40,096 nt of DNA from Geobacter sp. UBA4074. GTDB lineage: Bacteria; Desulfobacterota; Desulfuromonadia; Geobacterales; Pseudopelobacteraceae. Location of the stretch: the NCBI GenBank assembly GCA_002383415.1, contig DFYU01000065.1, positions 1 to 40,096 of the forward strand. Direction: 5' to 3'. The notes under the pieces are model-generated. The model did not search any database and was not told the DNA's origin. It worked only from the letters and a program-made list of their open reading frames with translations. The translations under genes were made by a program, and so were the position numbers. Below are positions 23,397 through 31,633 of this stretch, one piece after another. Numbering within the stretch: the stretch's first letter is position 1; every line of letters begins with the position of its first letter.

Positions 23397-24791
23397 TTAG
23401 TTGAGACGTCCAGCTCCGGCCAGTGGGCTAGCCACTCGAAAAACGCAATTTTTACCAGATGCCTTGCCAACATACATGGCCTGATCAGCCATAGTGAGCA
23501 GCTCCTGCATGCCGGTGGTGTCGTCAGGGTAGCTGGCAAAACCGATGCTGGCAGTCAGCCTGATATCGTATCCTTCAGATGTCATAAATACATTGGTCTC
23601 GACCTGCTTCCTGATACGCTCGCCAATCCGCTGCCCCTGTTCAGGACCAGACTCAACCAGCAGAATCGTATACTCATCGCCGCCGTACCTGATCAGCACA
23701 TCCACTTCCCGCACCGCTTTTTTAAGCAGTGCGCCCAATTCACGCAACACACCACTGCCCACCATGTGACCGTAGGTGTCATTAACCCCTTTAAAGTTAT
23801 CAAGATCGAGAAACATGACCGTCAGCTGGGTGGCATAACGGTCAGCCCGCTTGATTTCGCGTTCCAGGGCCGTTTTCAGATAACGGTAATTAAAGAGACC
23901 GGTGAGCTCATCCACAAACAGCAAGTCCCTGGTGGCGGTGAACCTGAAGGCATTTTCCAGGGCCCGTGCACCCTGTTCCTGAAGAAAGATTATGGGACGA
24001 TCATTCTGAATGGGTGGCAACAGGTGTCCCGCATCATTGAAAAGAACGACGCAGCCGAGAACGGCACCGTGGCTCAGCAGGGGAATAACCAGTGCCTCCC
24101 GTAGATCAAGTGCTGCTGAACCATGCAGCTCGGGTGGCATCACAAATCGCACTACACGGGACGAATGGAGGATGTGCTGCTGCAGCAACAGACCGATCTG
24201 TTCCGCCAGCAGAGGAGTAACGTAGCTATCACCACACTGATCAGCCAGGGCAGTAAACTGTTCACCATCCTTCACAAATCCAATGGCGCGCGCCGCACCG
24301 ATTTCACGGATCAATGCGTGGGCAATCAGCTGTAAAACCTCGGCTGGGTCAAGGCAGCATGACAAATATTGGCTGGTCTGCAGCAAGGTATTCATGGCAT
24401 GCAGCTCACTAATCTCATGCTTCAGCTGCTGATACTCAAAACTGAGCCGCACATCATGCACCAGCAGTGCGGGATGTGCTGTCCTGGGCAGGCAACGACT
24501 GGCACCAGCCTTGATCAGTTCACAAGCAGCTTCATCATCATCATGACCAAGCAAGACAAGCAGGCTGCTGTCAAGCTGAACCAGGTACCGACAGAGTTGC
24601 AGCATCCCGCCGAGCCCCGTCTCGCTTAAAGAAAAATCCACCATCACCACCGGGTATACCTGCTCAGCCAACGCATGACGCACATCCTGCAATGAGCGGA
24701 CTACGTCAATCTCAAAACCAGACTCCCTGGCCAGATCACGCAGCGCTACCTGGAGAGTGGTATCATTTATGACGAGCAGTGCCCTGTTCAT
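23397..24791 (-). CDS. Receiver-like/GAF-like GGDEF protein with Hypr (cGAMP synthase) signature
   Basis: The 464-residue protein has an N-terminal receiver-like domain (about residues 1-120; the phosphoacceptor-type Asp is in VMVDFSLSE, but the acidic pair is reduced to ND and the conserved Lys is Arg), a middle GAF-like domain (about 140-295) and a GGDEF domain (about 305-455) with active-site GGDEY. In the nucleotide-contacting motif, canonical NDxxGHxxGD is NDTYGHMVGS: the last residue is Ser346. That Asp-to-Ser change is the hallmark of Hypr enzymes such as Geobacter GacA (Ser347), which make 3',3'-cGAMP as well as c-di-GMP. An RxxD inhibitory site (REVD) sits five residues before GGDEY. 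ATG 24791 is chosen for its GGGAAA site. Activity is predicted, not shown. Confidence 0.82.
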   Translation of the reverse strand: MNRALLVINDTTLQVALRDLARESGFEIDVVRSLQDVRHALAEQVYPVVMVDFSLSETGLGGMLQLCRYLVQLDSSLLVLLGHDDDEAACELIKAGASRCLPRTAHPALLVHDVRLSFEYQQLKHEISELHAMNTLLQTSQYLSCCLDPAEVLQLIAHALIREIGAARAIGFVKDGEQFTALADQCGDSYVTPLLAEQIGLLLQQHILHSSRVVRFVMPPELHGSAALDLREALVIPLLSHGAVLGCVVLFNDAGHLLPPIQNDRPIIFLQEQGARALENAFRFTATRDLLFVDELTGLFNYRYLKTALEREIKRADRYATQLTVMFLDLDNFKGVNDTYGHMVGSGVLRELGALLKKAVREVDVLIRYGGDEYTILLVESGPEQGQRIGERIRKQVETNVFMTSEGYDIRLTASIGFASYPDDTTGMQELLTMADQAMYVGKASGKNCVFRVASPLAGAGRLN

Positions 24792-24850
24792 CTGGTTTCC
24801 CATTCGAAATTTAGTATATCGGTCTGCCCAGGCGATCGTTAAATCGCAAA

Positions 24851-24880
24851 AATGTAGCCCAGCAGGACAACTGCTGTCAA
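24851..24880 (-). promoter_or_regulatory. Probable promoter of the GGDEF-hisS genes
   Basis: On the minus strand TTGACA (24880-24875), 18-base spacer, TACATT (24856-24851), about 60 bases before the GGDEF start. A second -10-like TATACT lies downstream in the leader with a poor -35, so an alternative start is possible. Confidence 0.5.
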
Positions 24881-24902
24881 ACAAAAGCACCGTTTATCGG
24901 CC

Positions 24903-27308
24903 TCATAATCCGGTGGTGACCGTGTAGTTCTTCCCGTCGCTCTCGACAAGCACCGTACCATGCTGATCAGTGCGATAGACCTCTACTCCAGCGCGCTGCA
25001 GCCGTGCCAGTGTTTCTGGAGCAGGAAGACCAAAACGGTTGCCTGCCCCAACCGATATCAGCGCCAGACGTGGACGAACCGTGCGTACGAAAGCCTCTCC
25101 CGTAGCAGTGCGGCTGCCATGGTGACCAACCTTCAGCAGCGTGACCGGCTGTACGACCTGCTGCTCAAGCATTCGCTGTTCTGCTGCAATACCCGCATCA
25201 GCCATAAAGAGTGCATTGAACTGGCCATGGGTTACCTGCAACACCAGCGATGCCTCGTTGTCATCATTCTTCTCCCGCACCGTGGTTGTATCGTCCAGTT
25301 CAGGCGCAATCATCACCAGTTGACAACCTCCAAATGATTCGCGCCAAATACCAGGATTCAGTTGTCGAATAGGTACACCACGTCGCAACAGTGTTGACTG
25401 AAGGCGGTCAGCATCACCACCAGCTGCCACATTCCACGTTCCTTGCCAGAATTCTCCTATCTGAAACTGTTCAGCTACGGCTGGCAAGCCTCCTAGATGA
25501 TCGGGGTGAGGATGGGTGAGCACCAGACGGTCGATTCGCTTCACACCAAGGGCATGAAGCGCAGGAACAAGATAACGATCACCGAAATCGAGCCCAGTAT
25601 CCCTCAGATAGCCACCGCCATCAATCAGCATGGTAGTGCGATCAGGAAACTGCAACAGGGTGGCCTCAGCCTGCCCCACACTCAGAAAGGTAAGCCGCAA
25701 ACGGCCTTCCGATGGTTTTTCAGGCCAGATATGTACCGCCATTATCAACGCGCACACACTGCCAAGCAGTATCCCCCGCCACCGTACCGAGGACACAAAA
25801 CTCAGCACTGACAAAACCAGCACCAGCGCCACCAGATCGGGCCATCCTGCCTCGTATGACCGGACCATCGGAAGATCCGCAACCCAGACAACAAACCGAT
25901 TGCTGAACGCTACCATTCTGCCGGCCAGACCAAACAGAACACTGGCCAGCGATGGCGCGACAACAGCAAACATGGCGGCACCAGCGCCAACAATAACGGC
26001 GCCGTAGCCCAACAGGGGCACCACCACCAGATTAGCCAGCAGGCCCGTGAAGGAGGCTTGGTGAAAGGTCACCAAGGTCGGCACTGCTGTTGCAAGTATG
26101 GCTGCCAGGGATGCTGCAAAAAACAGAGCTAGCTGTCGTCTCCACCCGCTCAGACGATCTTTGAACGGATACACCAACAAGGGGGTCAGCACGACAATTC
26201 CCCACAACGACAGAAAGGACAACTGGAAGGAAATATCAAACAAAACCACTGGATCATACACCAACAGCAAGAATGCCGCCAACAGCAGGGCATCCAGCAC
26301 CTGACTTTCTCGTTCTGCCCACAAGGCAAGCACGACGGCCGCCAGCATGATTACCGAACGGGTCGTTGCCGGTGCAGCACCCGTAAACACGAGGTAGCCG
26401 ATCATTGCCGGCAAGGTAGCCAGCAATGCCACCTGTCTTACATTAAAACGCAGTGCCAGCCACTGCCAACGCAGCCCCACCCATTGCAGCAGCTGTGCCA
26501 GCGTTGCGGCAATCACCGCCACATGAAAACCACTTATCGAAAGAATATGTGAAACTCCGGCCCGTGCGTAGGCCGTCTTCAGTTCGGGAGAAAGTGCTGA
26601 CTGGCTACCGGTGACCAACGCCATCACCACGGCAGCTGTGTCAGGACCCGGAACGACAAAACGGATAAGCTGGTCACACCGTTGGGCAGCACCATCAAGC
26701 AGTCGCTGCCAAGAAACGGCTGCAGAACGTATCAGCAGCACCTGTCTGGCATCAGCGACCCAAAAAGTCGCATCGATACGATGCAATGCGAGATAACGCG
26801 GGTAGTCGAACTCACCAGGCAGGCCTAAGCGTCGGGGCCTGCCCAGTGAACCGCGTAACCTGATACGGTCACCGCTCAGCCAACTCCCTTCACCCTTGGC
26901 GATGGTGACCAACAACCGTCCGCCAACCAACATCTCGCCATTAGGCACAACAATACGCTCCAGTTGAAGCTCAAAACGCTGCCCCTGCGGCAAGGCCACC
27001 GGCCGCCGGATAACTGTCCCCTCCACCACCAGCATCCCTGCAAGCGGTGGTACACCAAGCGATTGTGCTGGTGAACAGCTTGCGTGAAACGGTTCAAACG
27101 CAAACACTGACCAGGTTACGCAGAATAGGCCAAGCACAACCACAAAAACACCTTTTATACGCACCCCAATAGCCACTATTAACAGCATAAACAAGCCCAA
27201 AATAGACCACAATGGGACTTGTAGCTGCCAGTAAAAAGCCACAAGACAGCCTGCTATGAGGCCACTTACCAGTATCAGTAGCGGATGTTCATCAAACAAT
27301 TGTCCCAT
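24903..27308 (-). CDS. comEC: ComEC/Rec2 DNA-uptake channel protein
   Basis: The 801-residue protein has N-terminal helices and an OB-like soluble segment (about residues 60-190), the central Competence membrane domain (about 210-510; LSISGFHVAV is characteristic), and a C-terminal metallo-beta-lactamase-like domain (about 540-790). That domain carries THPHPDHLGG, ADAGI and VGHHGSRTATGE. In competent bacteria ComEC carries single-stranded DNA across the inner membrane, and the C-terminal domain is thought to degrade the other strand. Metal-site residues appear intact. ATG 27308 has GGGAG nine bases upstream; an in-frame ATG at 27332 lacks one. The GGDEF gene follows after 111 bases on the same strand. 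No other competence genes are in the window. Confidence 0.95.
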   Translation of the reverse strand: MGQLFDEHPLLILVSGLIAGCLVAFYWQLQVPLWSILGLFMLLIVAIGVRIKGVFVVVLGLFCVTWSVFAFEPFHASCSPAQSLGVPPLAGMLVVEGTVIRRPVALPQGQRFELQLERIVVPNGEMLVGGRLLVTIAKGEGSWLSGDRIRLRGSLGRPRRLGLPGEFDYPRYLALHRIDATFWVADARQVLLIRSAAVSWQRLLDGAAQRCDQLIRFVVPGPDTAAVVMALVTGSQSALSPELKTAYARAGVSHILSISGFHVAVIAATLAQLLQWVGLRWQWLALRFNVRQVALLATLPAMIGYLVFTGAAPATTRSVIMLAAVVLALWAERESQVLDALLLAAFLLLVYDPVVLFDISFQLSFLSLWGIVVLTPLLVYPFKDRLSGWRRQLALFFAASLAAILATAVPTLVTFHQASFTGLLANLVVVPLLGYGAVIVGAGAAMFAVVAPSLASVLFGLAGRMVAFSNRFVVWVADLPMVRSYEAGWPDLVALVLVLSVLSFVSSVRWRGILLGSVCALIMAVHIWPEKPSEGRLRLTFLSVGQAEATLLQFPDRTTMLIDGGGYLRDTGLDFGDRYLVPALHALGVKRIDRLVLTHPHPDHLGGLPAVAEQFQIGEFWQGTWNVAAGGDADRLQSTLLRRGVPIRQLNPGIWRESFGGCQLVMIAPELDDTTTVREKNDDNEASLVLQVTHGQFNALFMADAGIAAEQRMLEQQVVQPVTLLKVGHHGSRTATGEAFVRTVRPRLALISVGAGNRFGLPAPETLARLQRAGVEVYRTDQHGTVLVESDGKNYTVTTGL

Positions 27309-27367
27309 CAAACGAGCTCCCTGCGGACACATGACGCATAAAAAAAGAACATAACCGGTACAAATAC

Positions 27368-27395
27368 TTGACAGTGGGCAGGCATGCGCTAGAAT
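27368..27395 (+). promoter_or_regulatory. Strong sigma-70-type promoter of the tandem-PATAN gene
   Basis: TTGACA (27368-27373), 16-base spacer, TAGAAT (27390-27395). It gives a leader of about 90 bases with a small GCGGGT/ACCCGC hairpin near 27456-27469, a little before the ribosome site. Confidence 0.7.
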
Positions 27396-27492
27396 AGCGA
27401 CCGTTGCAGCAGCACTACCTAATTGAATAGTTTCAGTTTACCACAGCGCTGGTGCGGGTCCACCCGCCATTTCACCGAGAGGGAAACCTATT

Positions 27493-28443
27493 ATGTTTCT
27501 TCTTCCCAAAGGAAATCCGCTGGCCGAAAATGTTCCGGTCGCCAAATTACAGCTTCCAGAGGCGTTGGAAAAACTGAAAAACGGTGCCTTGACTGGCTGT
27601 GCCGTTTTCGACTTTCCCGGCGCCGATTGCGCCCTGATCTATGATGCCGGCAAAATGGTCGGCGCATTAGTTCATAGGGAAAACAAAGAACTACGTGATC
27701 AAGCTGCCTTGCAAGCACTGGTTGACCTGCTGGTTTTGGCCAACAGCGGCAGCTTTAGCGTTTATGGCTTCTCTCGGGAGATGACGCTTGCACTTCTAGG
27801 CATGATCAACGGGACTGCAGTTATTGATGGCCAGGAAATCAAGCAGATTGATTTCAAGGCGCTTCTCGACCGTATTAAAAATGAGCAGATGACCGGCACC
27901 TTGAAGATCTTCACTGCCGACCGTAGTGGCCTTATTTTTTATAAAGGCGGGGCCACGATCGGCTTCTTCCACAATGCCGCTACTGCCGTTGAAACTTCAG
28001 CGGGTGAAGTGCAGCAGATTGCCGGCCTTCCGGGTGCCAAGGCCTGTCTGAGCGTGCTCCAAAACGAGCAGGCACTCTCTTTGGATCTGGCAGCCATGGT
28101 TGACATCCGTAAATTGTGGGAGGCGGCATCAGGCAACATCTTCGCCGCCACTCCAGCCGCAGCCCCCAAGGCCGCGACGCCCCCGCCAACACCAACCCCG
28201 GTAGCCAGCGCCAGCGATGTAGAAACTGCCATCATAGAATTTGCCAACCAGTTTTTAGGCAAGCTCGGCAAGGCACTGGCCGAAAAGGAGCTCTCAAATA
28301 TCGGCGGTGCCAAGGCCCTGTCCGATGCAGGCATGCTGAATGAATTTCTGGCTGCAATGGAACGAGGCTCAAAAATGCTGGCCAGTGTCAACAAGATTAA
28401 GGAAATGAACGCTGCCATTTCGAATGAAGTAGCCAAACTTTAA
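27493..28443 (+). CDS. Tandem PATAN (DUF4388)-like protein
   Basis: The 316-residue cytoplasmic protein seems to hold two copies of a PATAN/DUF4388-like unit. One is around residues 18-60 (ALEKLKNGALTG ... LIYDAGKMVGALV), the other around 118-162 (LLDRIKNEQMTGTLKIF ... GLIFYKGGATIGFF). A Pro/Ala/Thr-rich linker follows (about 218-240), then a helical C-terminal region. A GAGAGGGAAA site precedes ATG 27493. The adjacent membrane protein starts 27 bases after its stop, so they likely form a two-gene unit ended by the terminator at 29298. Role unknown; a scaffold or signalling adaptor is plausible. Confidence 0.7.
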   Translation: MFLLPKGNPLAENVPVAKLQLPEALEKLKNGALTGCAVFDFPGADCALIYDAGKMVGALVHRENKELRDQAALQALVDLLVLANSGSFSVYGFSREMTLALLGMINGTAVIDGQEIKQIDFKALLDRIKNEQMTGTLKIFTADRSGLIFYKGGATIGFFHNAATAVETSAGEVQQIAGLPGAKACLSVLQNEQALSLDLAAMVDIRKLWEAASGNIFAATPAAAPKAATPPPTPTPVASASDVETAIIEFANQFLGKLGKALAEKELSNIGGAKALSDAGMLNEFLAAMERGSKMLASVNKIKEMNAAISNEVAKL

Positions 28444-28470
28444 TTCGCCCACCACCACAGGAGGCGTTGT

Positions 28471-29265
28471 ATGGAATTGACGGGATTTTTTCAAAATTTG
28501 ACCACTTGGTTGCCATTTCTGCCCAAGATTTACAATCCAGTCGTCATCGACTTCACCAGCCTGTTCACGGTGCTGTGCTGGTTGGTGGCAGCTTCAATTG
28601 CCTTGTATTTCAGTGTTAACAACTCTCGTATCTGGACCAGTATCGGCATCGGTTTTTTCTTGCTGTTCTGGAGTCAGTCATACCAGCTGAACCCTTGGCA
28701 CGAGACCTTTACCATCATGATTGCCGTCCACTACATGATCGGCACCATATCTATCCTGTTGGTCAGCCATGGCATACAGGAATACTACCTGTTCACCCGC
28801 ACCCTTGAAATCACTGGCTCCAAAAAAACCATTTACATCGGCACCTTTTTGATTATCGCAATTGCCATCCTTGTTATCAGCCTGAACCCGAAACCATCGT
28901 TGTATGTTCTGCGCAACTACCGGATGATGAACAATACCATCTGGTTCTTCCTGTGCATCCTCAACATCTATTACATTGTGAAGATTTACAGCGAGATGAA
29001 AGACTCACCGATCGTCAACGGCATCATCGCCTTCGGTGTCGTGTTTGTCTGTGCGCTGATCTGGAAGGGTTCCGGGCTTTATATGATGATCTACCAGTGG
29101 GACAAGCCCTGGCTTGACATCATAGAGTTCACTGGCGAAAGTACCGATATACAACTCCATATGGCCAAGGTTCAGCTGGCACGCTGGTTATTCAAAACCT
29201 TCAACGTACTTACCAGTCTTTCGGTGGCAGGCACCTTTGCCTATCTGTTTAAACTGCTGCGCTAG
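28471..29265 (+). CDS. Unknown multi-helix membrane protein
   Basis: The 264-residue protein has about seven predicted transmembrane helices. Several histidines lie within or at the ends of helices 3 and 4 (NPWHETF, IAVHYMIG, VSHGIQEYY) and one before the last helix (LHMAKVQLARW). I do not recognise the family. A 7TM receptor-like sensor or a haem-binding protein are both possible but unsupported. AGGAGG precedes ATG 28471. It is the second gene of a unit with the tandem-PATAN protein, so a membrane sensor with a cytoplasmic partner is a reasonable guess. Confidence 0.7.
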   Translation: MELTGFFQNLTTWLPFLPKIYNPVVIDFTSLFTVLCWLVAASIALYFSVNNSRIWTSIGIGFFLLFWSQSYQLNPWHETFTIMIAVHYMIGTISILLVSHGIQEYYLFTRTLEITGSKKTIYIGTFLIIAIAILVISLNPKPSLYVLRNYRMMNNTIWFFLCILNIYYIVKIYSEMKDSPIVNGIIAFGVVFVCALIWKGSGLYMMIYQWDKPWLDIIEFTGESTDIQLHMAKVQLARWLFKTFNVLTSLSVAGTFAYLFKLLR

Positions 29266-29297
29266 CTTCTAACAGCCCGCCTACCTACAACCCAATA

Positions 29298-29337
29298 AGC
29301 GGGGGAGTGCGTTAAATGCGCACTCCCCCGCTTTCTT
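29298..29337 (+). terminator. Rho-independent terminator of the PATAN/membrane protein unit
   Basis: A 14-bp GC-rich stem (AGCGGGGGAGTGCG at 29298-29311 with 29319-29332), seven-base loop, then TTCTT. It starts about 33 bases after the membrane-protein stop. Confidence 0.88.
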
Positions 29338-29640
29338 AGCATCTGCCATCTACCGATTATGGGCTATTCACAGCAACAACACGTCCAACCATCCATCAAG
29401 CCAGTGCCAGTTTTCAAGCTGTAGCTTGCCTTTAATCCGCAGGTAAGTACCGCCTACAAATCTGGAGAAGCATACCGGTCTGCATATCTTGCTGACATGC
29501 CTAGTGACCGCCATCATAACAACTGGCCAGACATCTGATCTGTACAATCCGGCAACAACGTACAAATATAACGGCAAAGAGGCAGGAGCATTTGTGCTCC
29601 TGCCTCTTTAGCTGGATACAGCAAATATAGAGCTAGCCAG
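29338..29640. other. Intergenic region between two convergent units
   Basis: About 300 bases that separate the membrane-protein gene from the chemoreceptor. It holds the chemoreceptor terminator at 29576-29609. A minus-strand open frame (29368-29577, 69 codons) has a protein-like end (GGTYLRIKGKLQLENW) but no ribosome site, so it may be a decayed gene remnant. I see no RNA gene. Confidence 0.45.
29576..29609 (-). terminator. Terminator of the chemoreceptor gene
   Basis: A perfect 15-bp stem AAAGAGGCAGGAGCA/TGCTCCTGCCTCTTT with a four-base loop, about 32 bases after the chemoreceptor stop. The T run is only three bases in either direction, so it may work both ways. Confidence 0.75.
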
Positions 29641-31263
29641 TTACAGCTTAAAGCGATGAACCAAGGCCTCCAGATCAGCGGCCAACTTGCTGAGTTCTGC
29701 AGCTGCTGCCTCAGACTGCTTTGCGCCTTGTGCCGTCTGCTGCACCACATCGGTTATCTGCAGCATGTTTTGGCTGATCTCGTTGGTGGTGGCTGTTTGT
29801 TCTTCTGCTGCGGTAGCCACCTGACTGATCTGCATTGAAACATTGTTAACCAGCTCCATAATGGTCTGCAAAGCCACACCTGATTTGGCAGCCTCATCAG
29901 TCCCCTGCGCGACCTCATGTACCCCCTCTTCCATCACCGTGACAGCCGATCTGGTTTCGGCCTGAATGGAGCGGATCATGTCACTGATCTCTTTCGTGGC
30001 ACGGGTGGTACGCTCAGCCAATGCACGCACTTCATCAGCCACAACGGCAAACCCCCTGCCCTGTTCACCGGCACGTGCGGCTTCAATGGCAGCATTCAAG
30101 GCCAGCAAGTTGGTTTGATCAGCGATATCCTCGATGGTGCCAACGATCTGCCCAATCTGATCAGATCGTTGACCAAGGCGGGCAACCGTGTCTGCAGTCT
30201 CTTTCACACGACGGGCGATCTGTCCCATGGCCTGCACTGTTTTGTCAACCACCACCGATCCGTCACTGGCACTGGTGGAGGCATCCAACGCACCAGCTGC
30301 AGCTGACTGGCAATTGTTAGCAATATCATTGGAGGTAGCCGCCATCTCTTCACCAGCGGTGGCTACCGTCTGTGCCTGACTGGCAACAGAATCAGCCCCG
30401 CTGGAGATCGATTCTGAGGTGGCGAGCAGTTCATTGGCAGCAGAGGTAAGCAAGGAAGAGGTATCAGATACTTGTCGAATGGCACCACGCAAGCTGTCGG
30501 CCATCGAATTGAAAGAAGTAGCCAACACTCCGATCTCGTCCTTGGATCTGCTTTGTATCTGCACGGTCAGGTCGCCTGAAGCGATCTGCTGCGCATCATC
30601 GGCCAATGCAGCCAACGGGCGGGTAATCATGCGTGACAGAAACATGCCCAGCAGAAATGCCAATACCGAACCGCCAAGCGCCAGGGCTACCATGAATATG
30701 CTGGCGTTTCTGGCCAACGTATTATTATTGCCAGACACCTGTTTACCCTGCGCCATCTTGGTCTCGACCAGCTTCTCAATGGCCACCTGCAACTCACGGG
30801 CGGCATAATCGTACTCATCAACGATGAGCTCATTGGCTGCAGCCTTGTTACTCTCCATGATCAATTTGTTGAACGTCGTGAGCTGTGTCTTATACTCGTT
30901 CAACGCCTTGTTAAAGTTGGCAAAGAGTTTTTTATCCTCTGCATTAATCAGGGTTTTTTCATAAGCCAGAGAGCGTTTTGTGATGATATCAATCAACTCA
31001 TTGGAGCGATCGACCATCAAATCATGTTCGTCAATATCGTCTATTGACAGCATCTTGTGCGAGTTGACGCGCACCCGCTGAAATTCTGCAGAAAGCAGCG
31101 TTAAATCTCCCAGAGGCTGGGCGACCTGCGTGTAAATTCTCACACTTCCGCTATCAATACGGTGAAGATTGACATAGCCACCCAATCCAATGACAAGGGC
31201 CACCAAAGCGACAAACAAAAAACCAGCCGTCAACTTGGTACCTATCTTCATGTTTTGCAGCAT
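29641..31263 (-). CDS. Methyl-accepting chemotaxis protein, 4HB sensor type
   Basis: The 540-residue receptor has a short cytoplasmic start, TM1 (about residues 8-30), a four-helix-bundle periplasmic sensor (about 31-188), TM2 (about 189-212), HAMP (SRMITRPLAALADDAQQIAS, about 210-262) and a long signalling coiled coil. The hairpin tip is canonical: QTNLLALNAAIEAARAGE followed by GFAVVADEVRALAERT. It would control CheA activity in response to a periplasmic ligand. There is no haem c site in the sensor and no C-terminal NWETF-type methylation tether. GGGGAGG lies eight bases before ATG 31263. No other che genes are in the window. Confidence 0.95.
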   Translation of the reverse strand: MLQNMKIGTKLTAGFLFVALVALVIGLGGYVNLHRIDSGSVRIYTQVAQPLGDLTLLSAEFQRVRVNSHKMLSIDDIDEHDLMVDRSNELIDIITKRSLAYEKTLINAEDKKLFANFNKALNEYKTQLTTFNKLIMESNKAAANELIVDEYDYAARELQVAIEKLVETKMAQGKQVSGNNNTLARNASIFMVALALGGSVLAFLLGMFLSRMITRPLAALADDAQQIASGDLTVQIQSRSKDEIGVLATSFNSMADSLRGAIRQVSDTSSLLTSAANELLATSESISSGADSVASQAQTVATAGEEMAATSNDIANNCQSAAAGALDASTSASDGSVVVDKTVQAMGQIARRVKETADTVARLGQRSDQIGQIVGTIEDIADQTNLLALNAAIEAARAGEQGRGFAVVADEVRALAERTTRATKEISDMIRSIQAETRSAVTVMEEGVHEVAQGTDEAAKSGVALQTIMELVNNVSMQISQVATAAEEQTATTNEISQNMLQITDVVQQTAQGAKQSEAAAAELSKLAADLEALVHRFKL

Positions 31264-31312
31264 GTAACAACCTCCCCAGAATAGTGGTTAAATCAGCTAA
31301 TACTACCGTCTG

Positions 31313-31633
31313 TTACCATTCATCCTCAGGCCGTTCCAGGCCATCTTCATCATCGAAGACGCTGTAGCCATCATCATCTTCCTCCTGTTCTTCGGGGTAC
31401 TGTTCGTCTTCATCATCGTCGTCATCGTCATCATAACGCTGTGCAGGTCGATCATCAGGTTCTGCCAACGCCTCAAAACGGGCCAACAGGTCGGCATGGG
31501 TGCAAAAACGCCCCTCCTTGAAACTGCACCGTGTTAAATCGCAGAGGTCAAACAATTGAATCTCGCTGCACAGACGTCGAGGCGGCTCCTCGACATCCGG
31601 TTCAGTAGCGGTCTGCTCTTCAAGCTTTATCAC
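31313..31633 (-). CDS. Small acidic Cys-containing protein, coupled to fbp
   Basis: The 106-residue product has four cysteines in its first half (C-x8-C-x4-C-x6-C, residues about 22-44: LCSEIQLFDLC, TRCSFKEGRFC), which could bind a metal. The C-terminal half is very acidic, with an uninterrupted run of seven Asp followed by Glu/Asp. It starts with GTG in a 4-base GTGA overlap with the fbp stop, so translation is likely coupled. I do not recognise a named family. The repetitive TCATCATCG-type DNA of the acidic tract may vary in length between strains. Confidence 0.65.
   Translation of the reverse strand: MIKLEEQTATEPDVEEPPRRLCSEIQLFDLCDLTRCSFKEGRFCTHADLLARFEALAEPDDRPAQRYDDDDDDDEDEQYPEEQEEDDDGYSVFDDEDGLERPEDEW

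Noticed and set aside
22553..23404. Plus-strand frame of 283 codons opposite hisS
   Set aside because: Shadow of hisS; composition is not protein-like and no start signal is present.
31380..31440. Trinucleotide TCATCATCG repeat as a possible CRISPR or VNTR element
   Set aside because: It is the coding sequence of the polyaspartate tract, without spacers.
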